A stretch of DNA of 64,000 nucleotides from Camarhynchus parvulus (Eukaryota > Chordata > Aves > Passeriformes > Thraupidae), in the NCBI RefSeq assembly GCF_901933205.1, contig NC_044571.1:75021689-75085688 (forward strand), read 5' to 3'. The notes under the pieces were generated by a model that did no database searches, was not told where the DNA came from, and was given only the letters and a program-made list of their open reading frames with translations. Positions 12,993 through 26,237 of the stretch are shown piece by piece (the stretch's first letter is position 1; the number at the start of each line of letters is the position of its first letter). The position numbers and the translations under genes were made by a program.

Positions 12993-15900
12993 CTTTGGTA
13001 TAATCCAGGATTTTCATATAAGTCCCAAAGTCCCAGATCTCAAAATCCAAAGAGAATATTAAAGCTTATTATGATTAACCCCCCAATAATTTACAAAAAC
13101 CACAGACTTGACAATACTAAAAAAATTAAAACATTTTTCCATTATAGAAGTGCACTAAAGAGCTTAAAAACTTTTCTTATTTTTGCAGGGGAATAAACTC
13201 TTTCTCTTCTACCTGCAAGAAAACTTTGATTCAGAGTGAAAGGAGAGACAGCTACTGATGCTTGCCAACAAAATGAGGCAGAGAAATTACTCATTGTTCC
13301 TGTTCATAAAGGCACAGGCACTGCTAGAAAGAATATCAAAATAAAAATTGTTCAAGATTTCTAAAACCATTAACAAATTTCAAAATATTACTGTATTCAA
13401 ACATTGGTCAAATCTATTTTGCTTACTAGCTCTTTTCTTATAACAACTCCAGAATACTTCAGTACTGGTGGAATATTTTGGTCAACCTGGCTGAAAGTAT
13501 ATATGCAAAACACTTAATGCAGAATTATGGAACCCAGAAACCATTATAAACCCAGGATTTTCATCTCTAATTTGTGCTGCTAAATACTTTTTAAAAGGCT
13601 TTATTAATAATGTCTGCAGTCAAAATCAGTAGCAAAAGCAATTTTTACAATTCTAATACAAATTAATTGGTATAACATCTGCAAAGTCTTATCAGCACTG
13701 TCTTGCTAAGACTGAGCACTGATAAGCAACTCCACTATCCCTCCATCACACTTTTTTATACAGAATCAATGTTTAGCAAAAGGAGTGGTGTTAGTGATTG
13801 TTATCTCCCATATTACAGGCCATTTTGATATATCATGATAGGTCAAGCTCTTAAAATAGACATTATGCTTCAGAGTTTAGAAACTTCTAAATTTTATGAC
13901 AGCTTTAATTTATGCACTTCTAAAGAACCAAGTGCCCTTCATATCACTGGTGTTATTATATGAACAGGTGGGGCTGCAACTCATTTTTCTCCATGGGCAA
14001 GTCAGGTACACTTCCACTAAAACAAGTGGGCACTGGTGTTTCATTCCCTTCCACTTACACTGTATATGATCTACAGCAGAAACTGTCTTCATTTTGCCCA
14101 CATCTTTCTAGATGTGTGGTGGTGTTTATTTAGTGACCGAATTTGGACTTTCTCATAATTTATGTACAAAGACTTCACAGTTCTCAACAAAATAGTAATT
14201 TTTATTTTCCAAGCGTTTCTTGCAGTAATTGCAAAGGAATATGGGTGCACAACTCACAGAATTATATTGATTCTTTCTAGTAACATTTGTCATTGGTAAA
14301 AGTGTGTTTTGGATTTATTCACAAGTTCCTCTCTGAGCAGGGGCAGGCCTGGTTTCACAAACCTTCTTGGCAAAACATAAGACACACAGACCGGATCTTT
14401 CTGGATTCATGTTTGAATTTTCTTGAATTGTCACTATTCTCATCTAAAGACAGATCCTGTATTTTTCCCAAGATGGATAATGTTGTTTAGCTTTTTCCTG
14501 CTATTTTTAAATGCACCTTGGTCCTCTGTTCATGAAACAGTCTATTTCAATTAGGTAAATATGTGCATACAATGACCAGCTTTGTCTTCAAAGCATTTTG
14601 AGGATATTCCAACCTTTTAGAGCATTAGCCTTTTCTTTATTAATTTGGAATTCCAGTATTAACATTTGGTTTATTCTTTTTTAAATAAGGAAAAAAATTC
14701 CTCAATTATCTCTATTGACTGAAGTTTCCAAAATAATGTTTACTTTCTCATCTTTGCAGTTAAATTAAAAGTCAGTACTAACACAAGCCATAGTTTGCCA
14801 ATAAATGCAAACTACTTTGGCCTTTCCTGGGTCCTTCTAAGACAGCTGACTCCTAGAATAAATGACAGTAGCATTTTCAAAGCTGCTAAATTATTCCAAT
14901 CCTACTGAAGCAGATACTCTCTGGCATGAAAGATCCTAAGACTGGTGAATCTGAACAGACAGGAGTAACTGAGTGAGCAGAATTCACTGTTAAAACTGTG
15001 ATAAAGAGCTTAAGATAAAAGGAGAGATTTATATTGAAATAGCAGCTCACAGTAGCAGATCAGTGTAATTTACTCCACCATGTAGTAAGCAAAAAGCATG
15101 TAAAAGGTGGGTAGACAGTTTTGACTTGTGGATCAATATTTTGCTGATCTCTGGCCACAAAACAATTAATCTCTGCAGTGCAGGACAAAAGTAAAGGGGA
15201 ATTTAATGTCAAATCAGTTAACCACAATCTGAAATTGAAAAAGCAGTATTGATAATGATGGTTAGCACAAGTTCCTTCTATTAAGTGATATCATCCAGTG
15301 CATTCATTGCAATGTATTAATTACACAGTGCAGTCAGCTTGATCTCCTAGGCTAACATCATAGCAATAAATTCCAGCAGTGTCTCCACCATTCTGTTAAG
15401 AACTACATTTCCTTAGCTGATTCTGAACTTCTTAGAGAAAAATTTAATTTCAGCTATCTGCCCTAAGCTCTCTTATCTACACATCTTGCATTTTGGAGGG
15501 AACACAAGCCTTTGGAAAATAAATTTAGACATAATACATCATTATTTTAATATATGTGGAAATTCCATTTGGAGACCAGCTTTATTTGTCAGGTGAGACT
15601 TTAAGAGAGACAAATAGATTCAGCCTTCTTAAAAAAGGAAAAAAAAAAAGCATGCAGGGACTGACGGCACAGGGGGTGATAGTAAAAAAGAGAAAACAAG
15701 AGGAAACAGATAATTAAGCTCTTCCAAGAACAGGATATTTTTAAGGAACAAATACAGAGAGTGTGCATATTAAATTAATAATGGAGAAGATTAGAAAAAA
15801 ACCCCACTATGCAATAGTACTAAAATAATAACTGCTTGAAATTACAGGAATATTCCAAAGACTAACATTCTTAATTCTGGGCATCCCCTCAAGTAGTTGA

Positions 15901-16409
15901 AAACTCATCCCTCATTTTAAAAAAGTGAGACCTTGTCAGTTCTCTCCTGATGCTTTGCAGTTTTACCATGAGTTCTTCATATGAATAGTTCAAACTTTTT
16001 TTTTTTCTCATTCCTCATCAGAACAAAGGCTTCTCAGTTTCTCTCATGAAACAGGAGTAGCCAAACAGACACACTGACCATGTTGGACTAAGATTTATTC
16101 ACTTCATTTCAGCCAGCTGCCAGAGCTACCTGAGCACTGAGGTTCCAGTGCCACCATGGGACGCAGCATTGCCTTCCCACACAGCCATAAATCAGATCTC
16201 ATGGCATCAGCTCAGTGCAAGAGAGACCCCTGCTAGAGCCGCATCCACTTGGGTGTATTTGGAACAGGGCACCTTCCCTTTGTCACAGCCACTGCTGTAA
16301 AACTAAGCCAGGTAAAATCAAGACTCATTTGGTGGGACACCTCAGCAAATGTCTGCTCTGAAACTGGTCACTCAAGGATCTCCCTGTAAACACACAGAAA
16401 ATGTTTTTG

Positions 16410-16425
16410 TTTTTTTTTTTTTTTT
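16410..16425. repeat. Poly(T) run
   Basis: Sixteen T in a row preceded by a shorter T run. No adjacent retroelement was recognised. Confidence 0.9.
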
Positions 16426-19400
16426 GAGGTTTAGTTCATCTGATCTGTTTTAACTGTCCACAAGCTAAATCTCAGAAGCTCCTTTTTTCTCTCCACTGAC
16501 TACAAAACAAGGTTCAGCAGCCACCTTAGGTGTAAGAAACCACAAGAAATATGAATTTGGTCAGATAAATGCATTGCCTCCTCCTTTCACTGGCTCTCCA
16601 TGTATCATCTTGTATCTTATTGCAACTTCTCAAAAAAGCATTCTTCCCTATCATGCACTCTTTTTTTTTCCTAAACAACCAGTTATTTACCTGCAACCTC
16701 TGCTATTAATGATCCTTGAAATGAACATGATAGAAAAAAACAATATTTCAGGAAGACTTTTTGCATGAGTTAAATGAATTTGTTTTGAAACTGCTTCAGA
16801 TGCATCAATTATATCAGTCATTAGGGATTAAAGAAACATTCTTAACCCACCATAATTTATTGTCTGCATCTATAATCTACCTTGAGGAAGAAACATGAAC
16901 TAGAGCTACAAATACTTGAAAGTTGTAGTAGAAGACCAGCAGAAAGAAAAAAAAACCCAACAGATAACGTAAGTATGTAAAGGGGCAGCACTGTCAATTA
17001 GAACTAATTTTTCAACGAAAAACCCTTTTGGTGTAAATATTCACACTACAAAGGCATACTGCCTCAGTTATTAAAGAGAGTATGTACATGTTTGTAGATT
17101 CACTGGGGCAGGTAGAGAAAAAGAATTGTTGATCCTTCATCATGATCTGCCATTATTGACTGTACTAAAAATGAATTATGGCATTTTAAGATACTCACTG
17201 ATATTGGCAAAAGTCTTCCTGAATGAATCACTGCACTAGAAATCAGGGAAGAACTATTTAATCAAGATCACTAGTCAAAATGCAGGTAAAACTCAAATGA
17301 GTAATTTCTAAACTGAAGTGTATTGGTAAGCCAAAAAATTAATTACTCCTGAATGAATTACAACTTAAATTAAAGTAATGCTACCAGGTACCTGCAAGAC
17401 ATGAACATTTTAAGTGCATCTTGTTAGCATGGCGATATCACAGCCCTATTCCCACTTCAGAGGCACTTACAGCTCAATTCTGCAGGGCGTCTTTTTTCCC
17501 CTGGTTGCGTCAAAATGTCAAAGGAGGTGTCAAACATATAAGTACCTCCTCCAAAGTGCCAAAGGAAATGTTACAAGGGTGTCTCTAGAGTCCAACAGTG
17601 ATATCAGAGAAGTAACCAGGTTAACTCAGGCAGCTCTCAGCAGAAAGCAACTCCGAACAAAATCTTTACACCAGCTCCTGGTGTATAGCCAGTGGTGATT
17701 ATCTTCCCGATTACAGGTTACAGGTAATGTGGGCTTTAAACCAGCTACACCCATACCTCTGCAAAAGGGGCTTGATTCAGATGTACACAGGGGATGCCCA
17801 CAGAAGAAACAGACAAAGCAAACAGTTCAAATTCAAGCCCATCTCCAATGCTTAATTTTTAGACTAGATCTCATTGTTTATATTCCAGGTATTTTCCTTT
17901 GTTGCCACAATGTGAGCTGGAGACTTCAGAAAACATGTGGATGGTTCAAATATTCAATAAAGTTAAGTGATGGATGTAGACTTGTTTTCTCCGAACTGTG
18001 TGTTAAACCATTAAACATTTGATGTTACATTCTCTGTTGCTGTAAAGACAAGAGTTCTACTTAATCCCAGAGAATTGCACCCACTCAGACCTGTAAAACA
18101 ATCTAACCTCCTTCAGTGTATGAGTTTGCCTGCATATCACTCAGGTCAGAAGCACTTGTCTGTGTTTTCTTGGTTTCTACCTTTTAATGGCTGCACTTTG
18201 CCCTTTTTGCCAAGAGGGACCTAGCAAGTGAACTCAGAGCAAGATATTATTCTTGAGTATGAATAATGTTTATGTCCCACCAGTCCAGCAACCATCCCTT
18301 TTACACTAATGAGCAGTTAAAATCTGTGTTAGAGGATCACTAATCTTTCAGGAGGTCAACATGAAGCTCATCCAATTCTAACACTTCGATCACAGAAGCA
18401 GGAATTTGGGAAGAGAGCGTGTTTTATTAAAAAGAAAAGGAAACATATGGAAAGAGAAATGCATTGTTAAGACTTAGGAGTGCCTGTGTTATTTCAGATA
18501 TTTATACAGGAATAAAAGTTTTGACTCTGACCCCATTTTTTCCACTGTTTTGTCCTGCAATGACATCAGCCTTCTGATATTATTATAGTCTTGGAAATAC
18601 GCAGTTGTGTAAATCAAAGATGGAGCAGAGAAGCAAACATTAAAGCAGTGACCCATCATAACAGCACCTCGTAAGAGGCAGCTGCTGTGCATCTTCAAGA
18701 CAATAAGCACGGACCGAGAGAAGCTGGTCCCCTTTAGCACAATGGAGATCACCAAGCGGCCCCCAGGAATGGGGGCTCACCAAAGGCCCGGGTCATCAAG
18801 TGATGCATGGCAGACATAGATAGTGAACCTGGTACTTAGACTCTGTAACCTGAGTTCTAGCCACCGGGAAGAAAAACATCTCTAGTGCAAACATGAAGCT
18901 CAGAAGGCTTATACAGTGCAGCAAGCAGAATGCGTATGTTCTCAGCAATTCTCAATTCTCAGCAGTATGCAGCTCAGAAACCAAATCTTCTGCAGAGATA
19001 AAGGTGGAATGTGCCCTTGTTTTCAGCAGGAAAAAGAGGGGTGGTTTGGTCTCCTGCCCTCTCCTGGTGTTAATACTTGTTTGTGCCCTTGGTGGCCTCA
19101 GCAGACATATTTATCAACAGCCAGTGAAAAAATAGCCTCCAGGTCACAGCATCTCACAGTCACATGCACTAAAACTTCCTTTCTCAAATGCAATCATTCC
19201 TTCTTCAGTTACATCTCATCCTTTGAGATGGATCTTTATGTTTTAATTCATCTATGAAATTCACTGGAATTATTCACAATATAGAAGAGAGTGCAGGGTA
19301 CCCAGCTAGGCTGCACGTAGTATAAGAAAATTGAAAATCAAATAGGCTTACCAACAGCTCTCTGCTCTCTACAGTAACCTGTCAGCGCCGCTTCTCTGCA

Positions 19401-20090
19401 GCAAGTGACAGCAACAGGAAATGATGGGATGCTGACTGCTCTCTGCACTGCTGGCACCCAATAATACAGTATTTCATTTGTGGTACCAGAGAAGCTACCT
19501 AGACCTCAGAGATGAATTCTCTAAGGACCCTGCAAAATATTATCAGCCTCTTTCTGAGACATTTGGAAAAACACTGAAAAAATAACTGAGTGATCTCCTG
19601 CTGCCTGGAGCTGATGCACAATTTGGTGAGCTCTGCAGAACTATGCTAAACAGAAGCATCTGTACATTTCCTGCTACTGCTATTCTAGGTTGGCTGTTTC
19701 ACTGTAGCAATGTAACAAAACACATACCAAATAAGAAAACTGACTGTGGCTGTTATGGAGATTGCTTTATTTTATTTTATATCCTCACAAATAATCACAA
19801 ATTATTCTTAGCAGATCATGGAGTTTTTTCAGTGGTCCAGTCACTACTCGAAGTTCTTTGTTAGTTAGATAATTTCCAATAATCTATTCTGAATATCAAT
19901 TAGAAGTGTTCAAAATAGGAATGGCTGGGTAGTGAGCACACTGTCTCAGTTCCCAAACAACTCAAATTCAATTCATTGCAGGCACTCATCAGAAAAAAAT
20001 ATGGATCTTTAACTTCTCAAATCTTTTATGGCACATGACTTGCTTTGAAAGACAGGTGTCTGCTAAGGAAGGAAGGAGCTCCCCTTGGAA

Positions 20091-20560
20091 TGGAAAAATA
20101 TGACCCCCTTCTGAATTCTTATAATTTTGAAATTAAGGGGCTTTCAGGCAAAGATATGGGAATAGGAATAACAGTTCTTTACTAGTATGTATAACAAGGC
20201 AAAGAAACAACAACAACTACAGCGTTAACACCAAACAGAACCGGGAAGTCAGTGACCGCCCTTCTGCTGTGGCGCCTTCCCCGCTGGTGCAGTTCCCGTC
20301 ACGGCCAGCGGGGGCGCTGGTGGCTCCCAGTGGGCGGGGTAGGTGCTGTGATTCCTCCGCGGCTGCAGGGGGCGCTGTGGCGTGGGCAGTGCGTGGTGAT
20401 GGGGGAACCGGCTGGCAGAAGGGATGGAGAAGGGATGGAGAAAGGATGGAAAAGGGATGGAGAAAGGATGGAGAAGGGATGGAGAAAGGGCTTCTTTTAC
20501 AGATCTCCAGAGGGCACTGGGATCAGCCGCCCCTCTGGATAGCAAAAGGAGCTGTAGCAG
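20091..20560. other. GC-rich block, possible older LTR fragment
   Basis: GC content rises sharply at 20245-20420, with repeated GGGGGCGCTG-type sequence at about 20310 and 20370, and then a minisatellite. Its abrupt composition and its position beside a clear LTR suggest an older retroviral LTR that received a second insertion at 20561. I could not find termini or a duplication for it. The open frames here in several registers are a by-product of the minisatellite and GC content. Confidence 0.35.
20421..20490. repeat. Minisatellite, GGGATGGAGAA-type units
   Basis: Six consecutive 10-12 base units, alternating GGGATGGAGAA and GGATGGAGAAA forms with one GGATGGAAAA variant. Confidence 0.92.
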
Positions 20561-21098
20561 TGTGAGAAACCACTGCTCACTTTGAAAAATTAAAAAGGGT
20601 TTATTAAACCTTAACAAAAATTCAACAAGGGACTACATATGGAAAAAGTTGCAGCACTGGGAAGTGCCCATGTGCATAGCATGTGGCCAGTTCATCTTCA
20701 AGATGGATGCTCAGTCTTTTATACCCCTGGGGGTTGCATCAGCCAGCCCTGGCCCCTCCCAAAGTCTGTCAGTCAGCTCTTCTTTGCCATTTATCGGTGG
20801 AAACTGTTTTCTTGTAACTTGATTGGAGATCAGATGTTGCCATGCCACATCCCCAAAGCAAAGCTTTTCCATTCCCAGCTGCTCCATGCAAGGGGCACAT
20901 ACACCCCTTCTTTTTACCTGTTCTAGACAACCCAGACTGTCTGGTGGCAACAATACAGGGGGAAAAGGGAACCATGGGGAGAACAGAGGACATCTAAACT
21001 ACAATAACATAGCTATACATCACTAAAGCTTTTATTAATATTCACACGAATTATCTTTTAATTGTGAGAGCCAATCATCTCATTATCCATCTATAACA
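20561..21098 (-). mobile_element. Solo LTR of an endogenous retrovirus, probably class I-like
   Basis: The element begins TGTGAGAAACC and ends CTATAACA on the + strand, giving TG...CA termini. Minus orientation is indicated by a TATA box (TATAAAA, 20717-20723 on the minus strand) lying upstream of AATAAA (20600-20605, minus strand), a spacing that fits a short LTR R region. The flanks share GCAG at 20557-20560 and 21099-21102. A 4-bp duplication fits class I elements, but four bases could match by chance. No internal retroviral genes or primer-binding site follow, so it is a solo LTR of 538 bp. Confidence 0.75.
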
Positions 21099-22020
21099 GC
21101 AGGAAACCTCTAGACAAGCAAGCTGGAATGGCAGGACCTCTGGCAGGCAGAGGGTGAAAAGCTGCACTGCAGCACAAACCCAGAGCAATGGCAGAGGTAT
21201 GGTGTGGGTTGGGCAGTAGCAGTCTAGCCCCGGGATGCAGTAAAAGGGTCCTCGGGCTTTTCTCATTGGCTCTGGTGGTCCCAGGTCCTGATGGGGCATT
21301 GACTGGCTCTTGGCTCCCTGGCAGCACAGCAGCAAAAGAAGCCAAGCAGGCAAGCTCAGTCACAGTGTCAAAGCAAAAAACAACAACAAAAAAACCCAAA
21401 GCCAACAAAAAAACCCCCACACACAAAAAAAACAAAAAAAACAACAAAAAAAAAAAAAAAACAAAAAACCACCACTAAAACCAAAAAGAAGCAGGCAAAA
21501 CCCCACAGAAACAGCAGGATCCCTCGTCAGGGATATCAGCCAGGCATGTCCAGTCAAACCACCCACTGAAAGAGAGCAGACTGCCTCTTGCCTCGCCCCC
21601 AGCTCTCCCCAGAAACCCCGGCTCAGCTTCCCTTTGTTGCGACAGTCCCGGAGACAGGGAGGATGGCGGGTGAGGCAGGGACAGCTGCCATCCCTGAGCA
21701 CACAACCAAACAAAACAGATCAAACACCCCAAAAATGGGATGGGATAATAAACAATCCCCAAGACACATAGCCTGATTTATGCATAAGAAAACCAAATCT
21801 CTTTATGTTGCAGAATAGAGAGAAAAAAACATCAGTTCAAAAGCCAATCTGTGCACTTCCCATATGGATAGGGCAGTGAACAGTGTGGTAGAAAGAAACC
21901 TCTTTTCTGCTGTCTCTTGGTTTCTACAAGTAAGGAGAGGCAAAAGACAACAGCAAATAGATCAAAAGACCCAGAAACTCACAAAGAAGGACGAATAGAC
22001 TTAGCTCAGAGTCAAAAAAA
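21099..22020. other. Mixed GC-rich and A-rich block beside the LTR
   Basis: Moderately GC-rich sequence (21100-21370), an A-rich simple repeat (21371-21480), then GC-rich sequence again (21490-21700). Open frames up to 153 codons cross the A-rich tract and translate to lysine/asparagine runs, so I do not treat them as genes. It may be the other half of a repeat interrupted by the LTR at 20561-21098. Confidence 0.4.
21371..21480. repeat. A-rich low-complexity tract (AAC/AAAC-like)
   Basis: Long A runs separated by single C or CC, with one CACACAC step. Confidence 0.92.
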
Positions 22021-25000
22021 AGAGGTGTTTTAATAACACCACGCAACCAAGGAGGGTGAAGATGGGGCGGATTACATTTCCTCATTTGTAAACAAACCTG
22101 TGAAGACCAAGTTCTTGTTGTGCTCAGTGTCACTCGAGAGAACAAACCAGGACTTCAGAAGCCCCTTTTGGTCCATGTGCAGGACATAGCAACAGCACCC
22201 TGCTCTTGCCTCTGCTTCCGAGTGAAACCATGTCATTGTTTCTGCAAATGCCCTAGCAAAGGGCTATGGAATGAATGCACATTAATGTCCAGACTAGGCC
22301 CAGTCCAGTAGCTCTGCTTTGCCCAGTTGCTCTGGCTGCATTATTTTGGTGTTAAACAGCTCTAGCAAATCTTTGAGAGTTACCCAAAACAATGAAAAAA
22401 AAATTTTAAAAGCACCAATAAAAGAAAATAAACCCTCGACACTGAGCAGGTGACAAGGATATTTTTTAATATATTTCTTTTATAAGAGATAAACAAGACT
22501 ACTTTGTAGGCAGAAACACCTTCTGTTTCTGTTTCTTCAGAAATATTTTCCACAAAGCAAGCAGGAGTTTCAGCCATTTCTTATCAGTAACTGAAGCTGA
22601 CTAAATCGCTCAAAGAACATGTTTTAAAAATACCCTACATCATAGTGTAGATTTCAGTGAAAAAAAATTTTAAAAATCCCTTGAAACTGGATGTCTAAGA
22701 GATTATAAATCTAAGGAGAAACGTACAAGGAGAGATAACTGGCTGTGGTTTAATATTGTAGCTAATTTTGTCAAACTGCCCATTTTGACACATATTTTAC
22801 TAGTTATTGAGGTAGGCTTCTTCAGTATATTTATTGATAACAATCAAATTATTATTCAAGTTGACTCTAACTGGCATTACTGTTGAAAGATTGTGAACTT
22901 CAGTATGACTGAAACAATGATAAGTTAATAAACTGTTTGCTCCTTATTACATAAATGTAATAAGGAGCAAATGTAATGTCTTACTCCTAGACTTCAAAAA
23001 TTTTAGGAAAACTAAGCCAAAAAACCTTTAAAAGTGGAGTATGGAGAAGGAGGGGGGTGGAGTGGTGGGAAAGGTAACCTGTAGTTAGTGTAGTCTGTCT
23101 AGCATATCTAGAATACAGACTAATGCAGTGAGCTGGCAGCAGTTTATAGTGCAACTCCATAAACAGTTGGCATGTAGATGGCATAACAGTACCACTAGTC
23201 AAGTGTAAATCTATATGTACTATGTTCAGACTGCAGCTAAGAAACTTTAACTATCAAGACTACAATAGAACAATGAGTAGGTTTTACTGAAATATAAGCA
23301 TCAAAATCCTTTATCTCCCCATGAAGAAAAAACATCCTGATCCTTATATTAAATTTTTTGTGGTTTAGAATGCCTATACTAGTTTTTCTGTGATTCCAGC
23401 AAATGCACTAAAGAAGACTCATGGCTGTTTTAAGCCCATACACCTCGATTTACTAACCCACCTCACTTATTGGGACTATTGCAGAAGAGGCTGGATATGT
23501 ATTTGATATATTGGCAGAAAATACTCCAGTTTACGAAAAGCCATTAGCTGTTTATCAGAAGCATGCGACAAGCAGACTTGAGAGGCATGTAGTAAATGAG
23601 CAGTTGTTACATATGAATTAAAAGTAAAGCCAGAACAAGATACATGATCCCCTATTCCAACCTTTTCTATAGTTCTTCCTATGATTCTGCTTCCCATTAC
23701 TTACTTGAAATAAAGTATACAGACTTTCAATATCCAAAAAGAATCCATCACTCCTCATGGAAGTCACTCACCAGTTTTTTGGTCAGAAAAAAGTTTTAAA
23801 CAAAGTTGTCTTTCCCTCACAGCCTTTGGCTTTTGCCTCTTCCCTGCATCACTGATACACATTAAAGCTGTCTCCCAGTCACTGCTTCAAAACCATGAGT
23901 AACATTCTGTCACCACCTGCTTAGCTTCTGCAACCTGAAATTGTAATTTAACAGTAGGCAGAGGTGTTGGGTGTTACTGAAGAACAAGGCACTGGGAGGC
24001 AGGCAGACATTCAAAGTTCTGGCCACACAAACCATCAGGCATTTCTGAGAAGAGGAACTCTGAAACTCTCAAGCTGTGACCCCCAGACAGTGCCTTCAGT
24101 AACCAACAGGCTGTATTCATCCTGGGGTTCCTTCCTGTAGATCCCTGGATTTTGCTGAAGAACAACCATCCAAGTTTCAAGATGTGATTACTCACTGGCT
24201 CACTATCAGAAACAGTGCAATATAAATGTGGCTTTGGGCAATGCTGCTACTTGGAAGTATGCATTTTGTCAAATTTTCCTGCTTTGCATGGAAAAGATAC
24301 CAACAAGGTATCTGAAGAGATAACAGCAACTCTTTCAAATTCATGATGTCCATACCTTCTTCAGTAATAATTATTCTCATAGTTCTCTAATATTCCTGCT
24401 AAAACACCTTTAAGTTATACTGGTTTTAAGTCTGGACTCTCCGGGTATTTCATCTTACTGTAATTGTTACTCCTATACTTTAAAAAAAATAATAACTATT
24501 TTCTTAAAATGCATTGAGAACAGATGTTTCTAGTTTAAAAATTCAGCTAGTAACTGCATTTGGTAGGGGGAGGGAAGTGGGGAAAAGACCACCTAAACGC
24601 ATAGGGAAGGGGGGAAAATGCTCATTTCTGTAGCAATCTGAAACAGCACTTACATGTTTTCAGACTTCTAGTCTTGACATGTTAACAAATGTTAGTGGGT
24701 TCAATTCCAGACAATTTTTTAAATTATTTTTTGTATTTTTAGGGGATTGTCTCTGTCAGGCAGAGTGAGTGTAGTCTGAAATACGTCTGAGAAAAAATAG
24801 CAGCACCATTAAATGCAGTCTGAGATGCATTTAAAGAAACGAAGTAAGGGGGTTTGATGCTATTCTGTGTGGCTAGCAGTATTTTGATAACACAGCTTGT
24901 CTTTTCATAAGATGTATCATGATCTCTTAGCAGGTACAAACAGTCAAAGTCACTTGCAGTCACTGAGGAAGGCAGATTTGATTCAAGAGATATATCACAG

Positions 25001-26234
25001 CTTTCCTCAACACAGCCCAGGAACATGGTGTTGGACACATAGAGCTGACTGTGGACATGGAAAAAACTTCCTTTAACCAAGGTAAAAGGAAAATTTATCA
25101 TACTGTGTAATAGTTACTTAGTAAGAATTCATAGTAAGAAAGCAGCAGTCACTACATGAACAGCACATAAAAGACTGACGTGAAGCCAATTAAGAAGTAA
25201 TAGGAAAATTTCTGCTGTCATAAACAAGTTTCAGATGTCACCTAAAGTGTTTTTGAAGTCCTTGATGAGACTCATCCCTAAAATTCTAACATAAAGAGAA
25301 TTACTGTAGTTTTTATAAACATATATAAAAAAAGCATAAGCTCTTCAAATTTTTTGCCAAAATTTATGATCACTCTCTTGTAAAAATTACAGTGTTCCCT
25401 TTCTAAAGTACCAATAAAAAATCAGAAATTCTGTCAAAGTCTCCCTAGACATGTTCCAAAGAAAGGCACCATTAAAATAAACTGCAGCTATACTGGTGAG
25501 ACTCACTCGGAGCAATCATTCTCCATACTCACATGATTCCTGGACTTCTCAAAGGTCACAAAGGGAAGTCATGTAGTACATCCTGTCCCTGGGCACAGTT
25601 ATTTCTGCCTAAATCACTCCTGACCTATGTTTATTTACCCTAATCCTAAAAATCCTAGTTATGCAGATTTTACAGTATCCCCAAACAGTCTATTACAGCA
25701 TTCAGGCTCCTGCACAATTTTAAAAATATAAAAATTATAATAATTTTCTTTCTCCTAAACTAAACGTCCCATGTTCCTCTTTCTGCCCATTTATTTTCTT
25801 CTACACTAGTCTGCTGTGACCATTTATTTCCAAGTGTTTGCCTCAATATCTGCCATGTTTAGGAGAATGACATTGACCCTCTGATTTAACTACTCTTAAC
25901 TAAAGGAACACACTTCATGGTGGTTTCTTGTTTTTTTCTTAATGTACATATCTAGATCATAAATGAACACAGGATGCTGGAAATAATTACATTATAAGGT
26001 TTATTGGATTAATTAGCATGAAATACATATCATGTGTGTCTTATTGATAACTTGTAGAAAAACCCATTGTCAACAAATATTTAAAAATTCATTTGAAGAA
26101 TTTCCGTTCAGGAAAGGGAATGAAATCTTGCCATTTTAATGAGGATCAATTAGGAAAGCTTTAGCCCATTTCCCTTCTCTTCATGTCATCCCACTGGCTT
26201 TTCTTGTTTTCACTTCATTTCAGTATTTTTTCTT
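22021..26234. other. Intergenic, no gene recognised
   Basis: AT-rich sequence. The clear structure is a perfect 17-bp palindrome at 22936-22971. A 120-codon minus-strand frame at 24739-25101 is the largest opening; a possible splice acceptor (polypyrimidine then CAG near 25051 on the minus strand) lies inside it, but I cannot assign a family. Confidence 0.5.
22936..22971. repeat. Perfect palindrome, 17-bp arms, 2-base loop
   Basis: TTTGCTCCTTATTACAT (22936-22952) and its exact reverse complement (22955-22971) are separated only by AA. The outer bases do not extend the pairing. Confidence 0.95.
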
Positions 26235-26237
26235 TCT

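Larger units (their letters stand above)
7289..20090. other. Long intergenic stretch, no gene recognised
   Basis: About 12.8 kb of AT-rich sequence. Identified content: a 42-bp tandem duplication (7811-7894), a T-rich run (9262-9360), a 13-bp inverted repeat (9496-9530), an A/C-rich simple repeat (12912-12992) and a T run (16410-16425). A 130-codon minus-strand frame at 10842-11234 and a 94-codon frame at 17414-17698 are the largest openings. Neither belongs to a family I know. No LINE or LTR copy was recognised, which makes this the longest repeat-poor part of the window. Confidence 0.55.

Noticed and set aside
18489..18870. Moderately GC-rich block with a TTTATTAAAAAG signal, considered as an LTR or SINE
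   Set aside because: No TG...CA ends with matching target duplications and no tRNA-like boxes could be identified.
21310..21771. 153-codon frame
   Set aside because: Driven by the A-rich tract at 21371-21480 (Lys/Asn/Gln runs) and GC-rich flanks; not a plausible protein.
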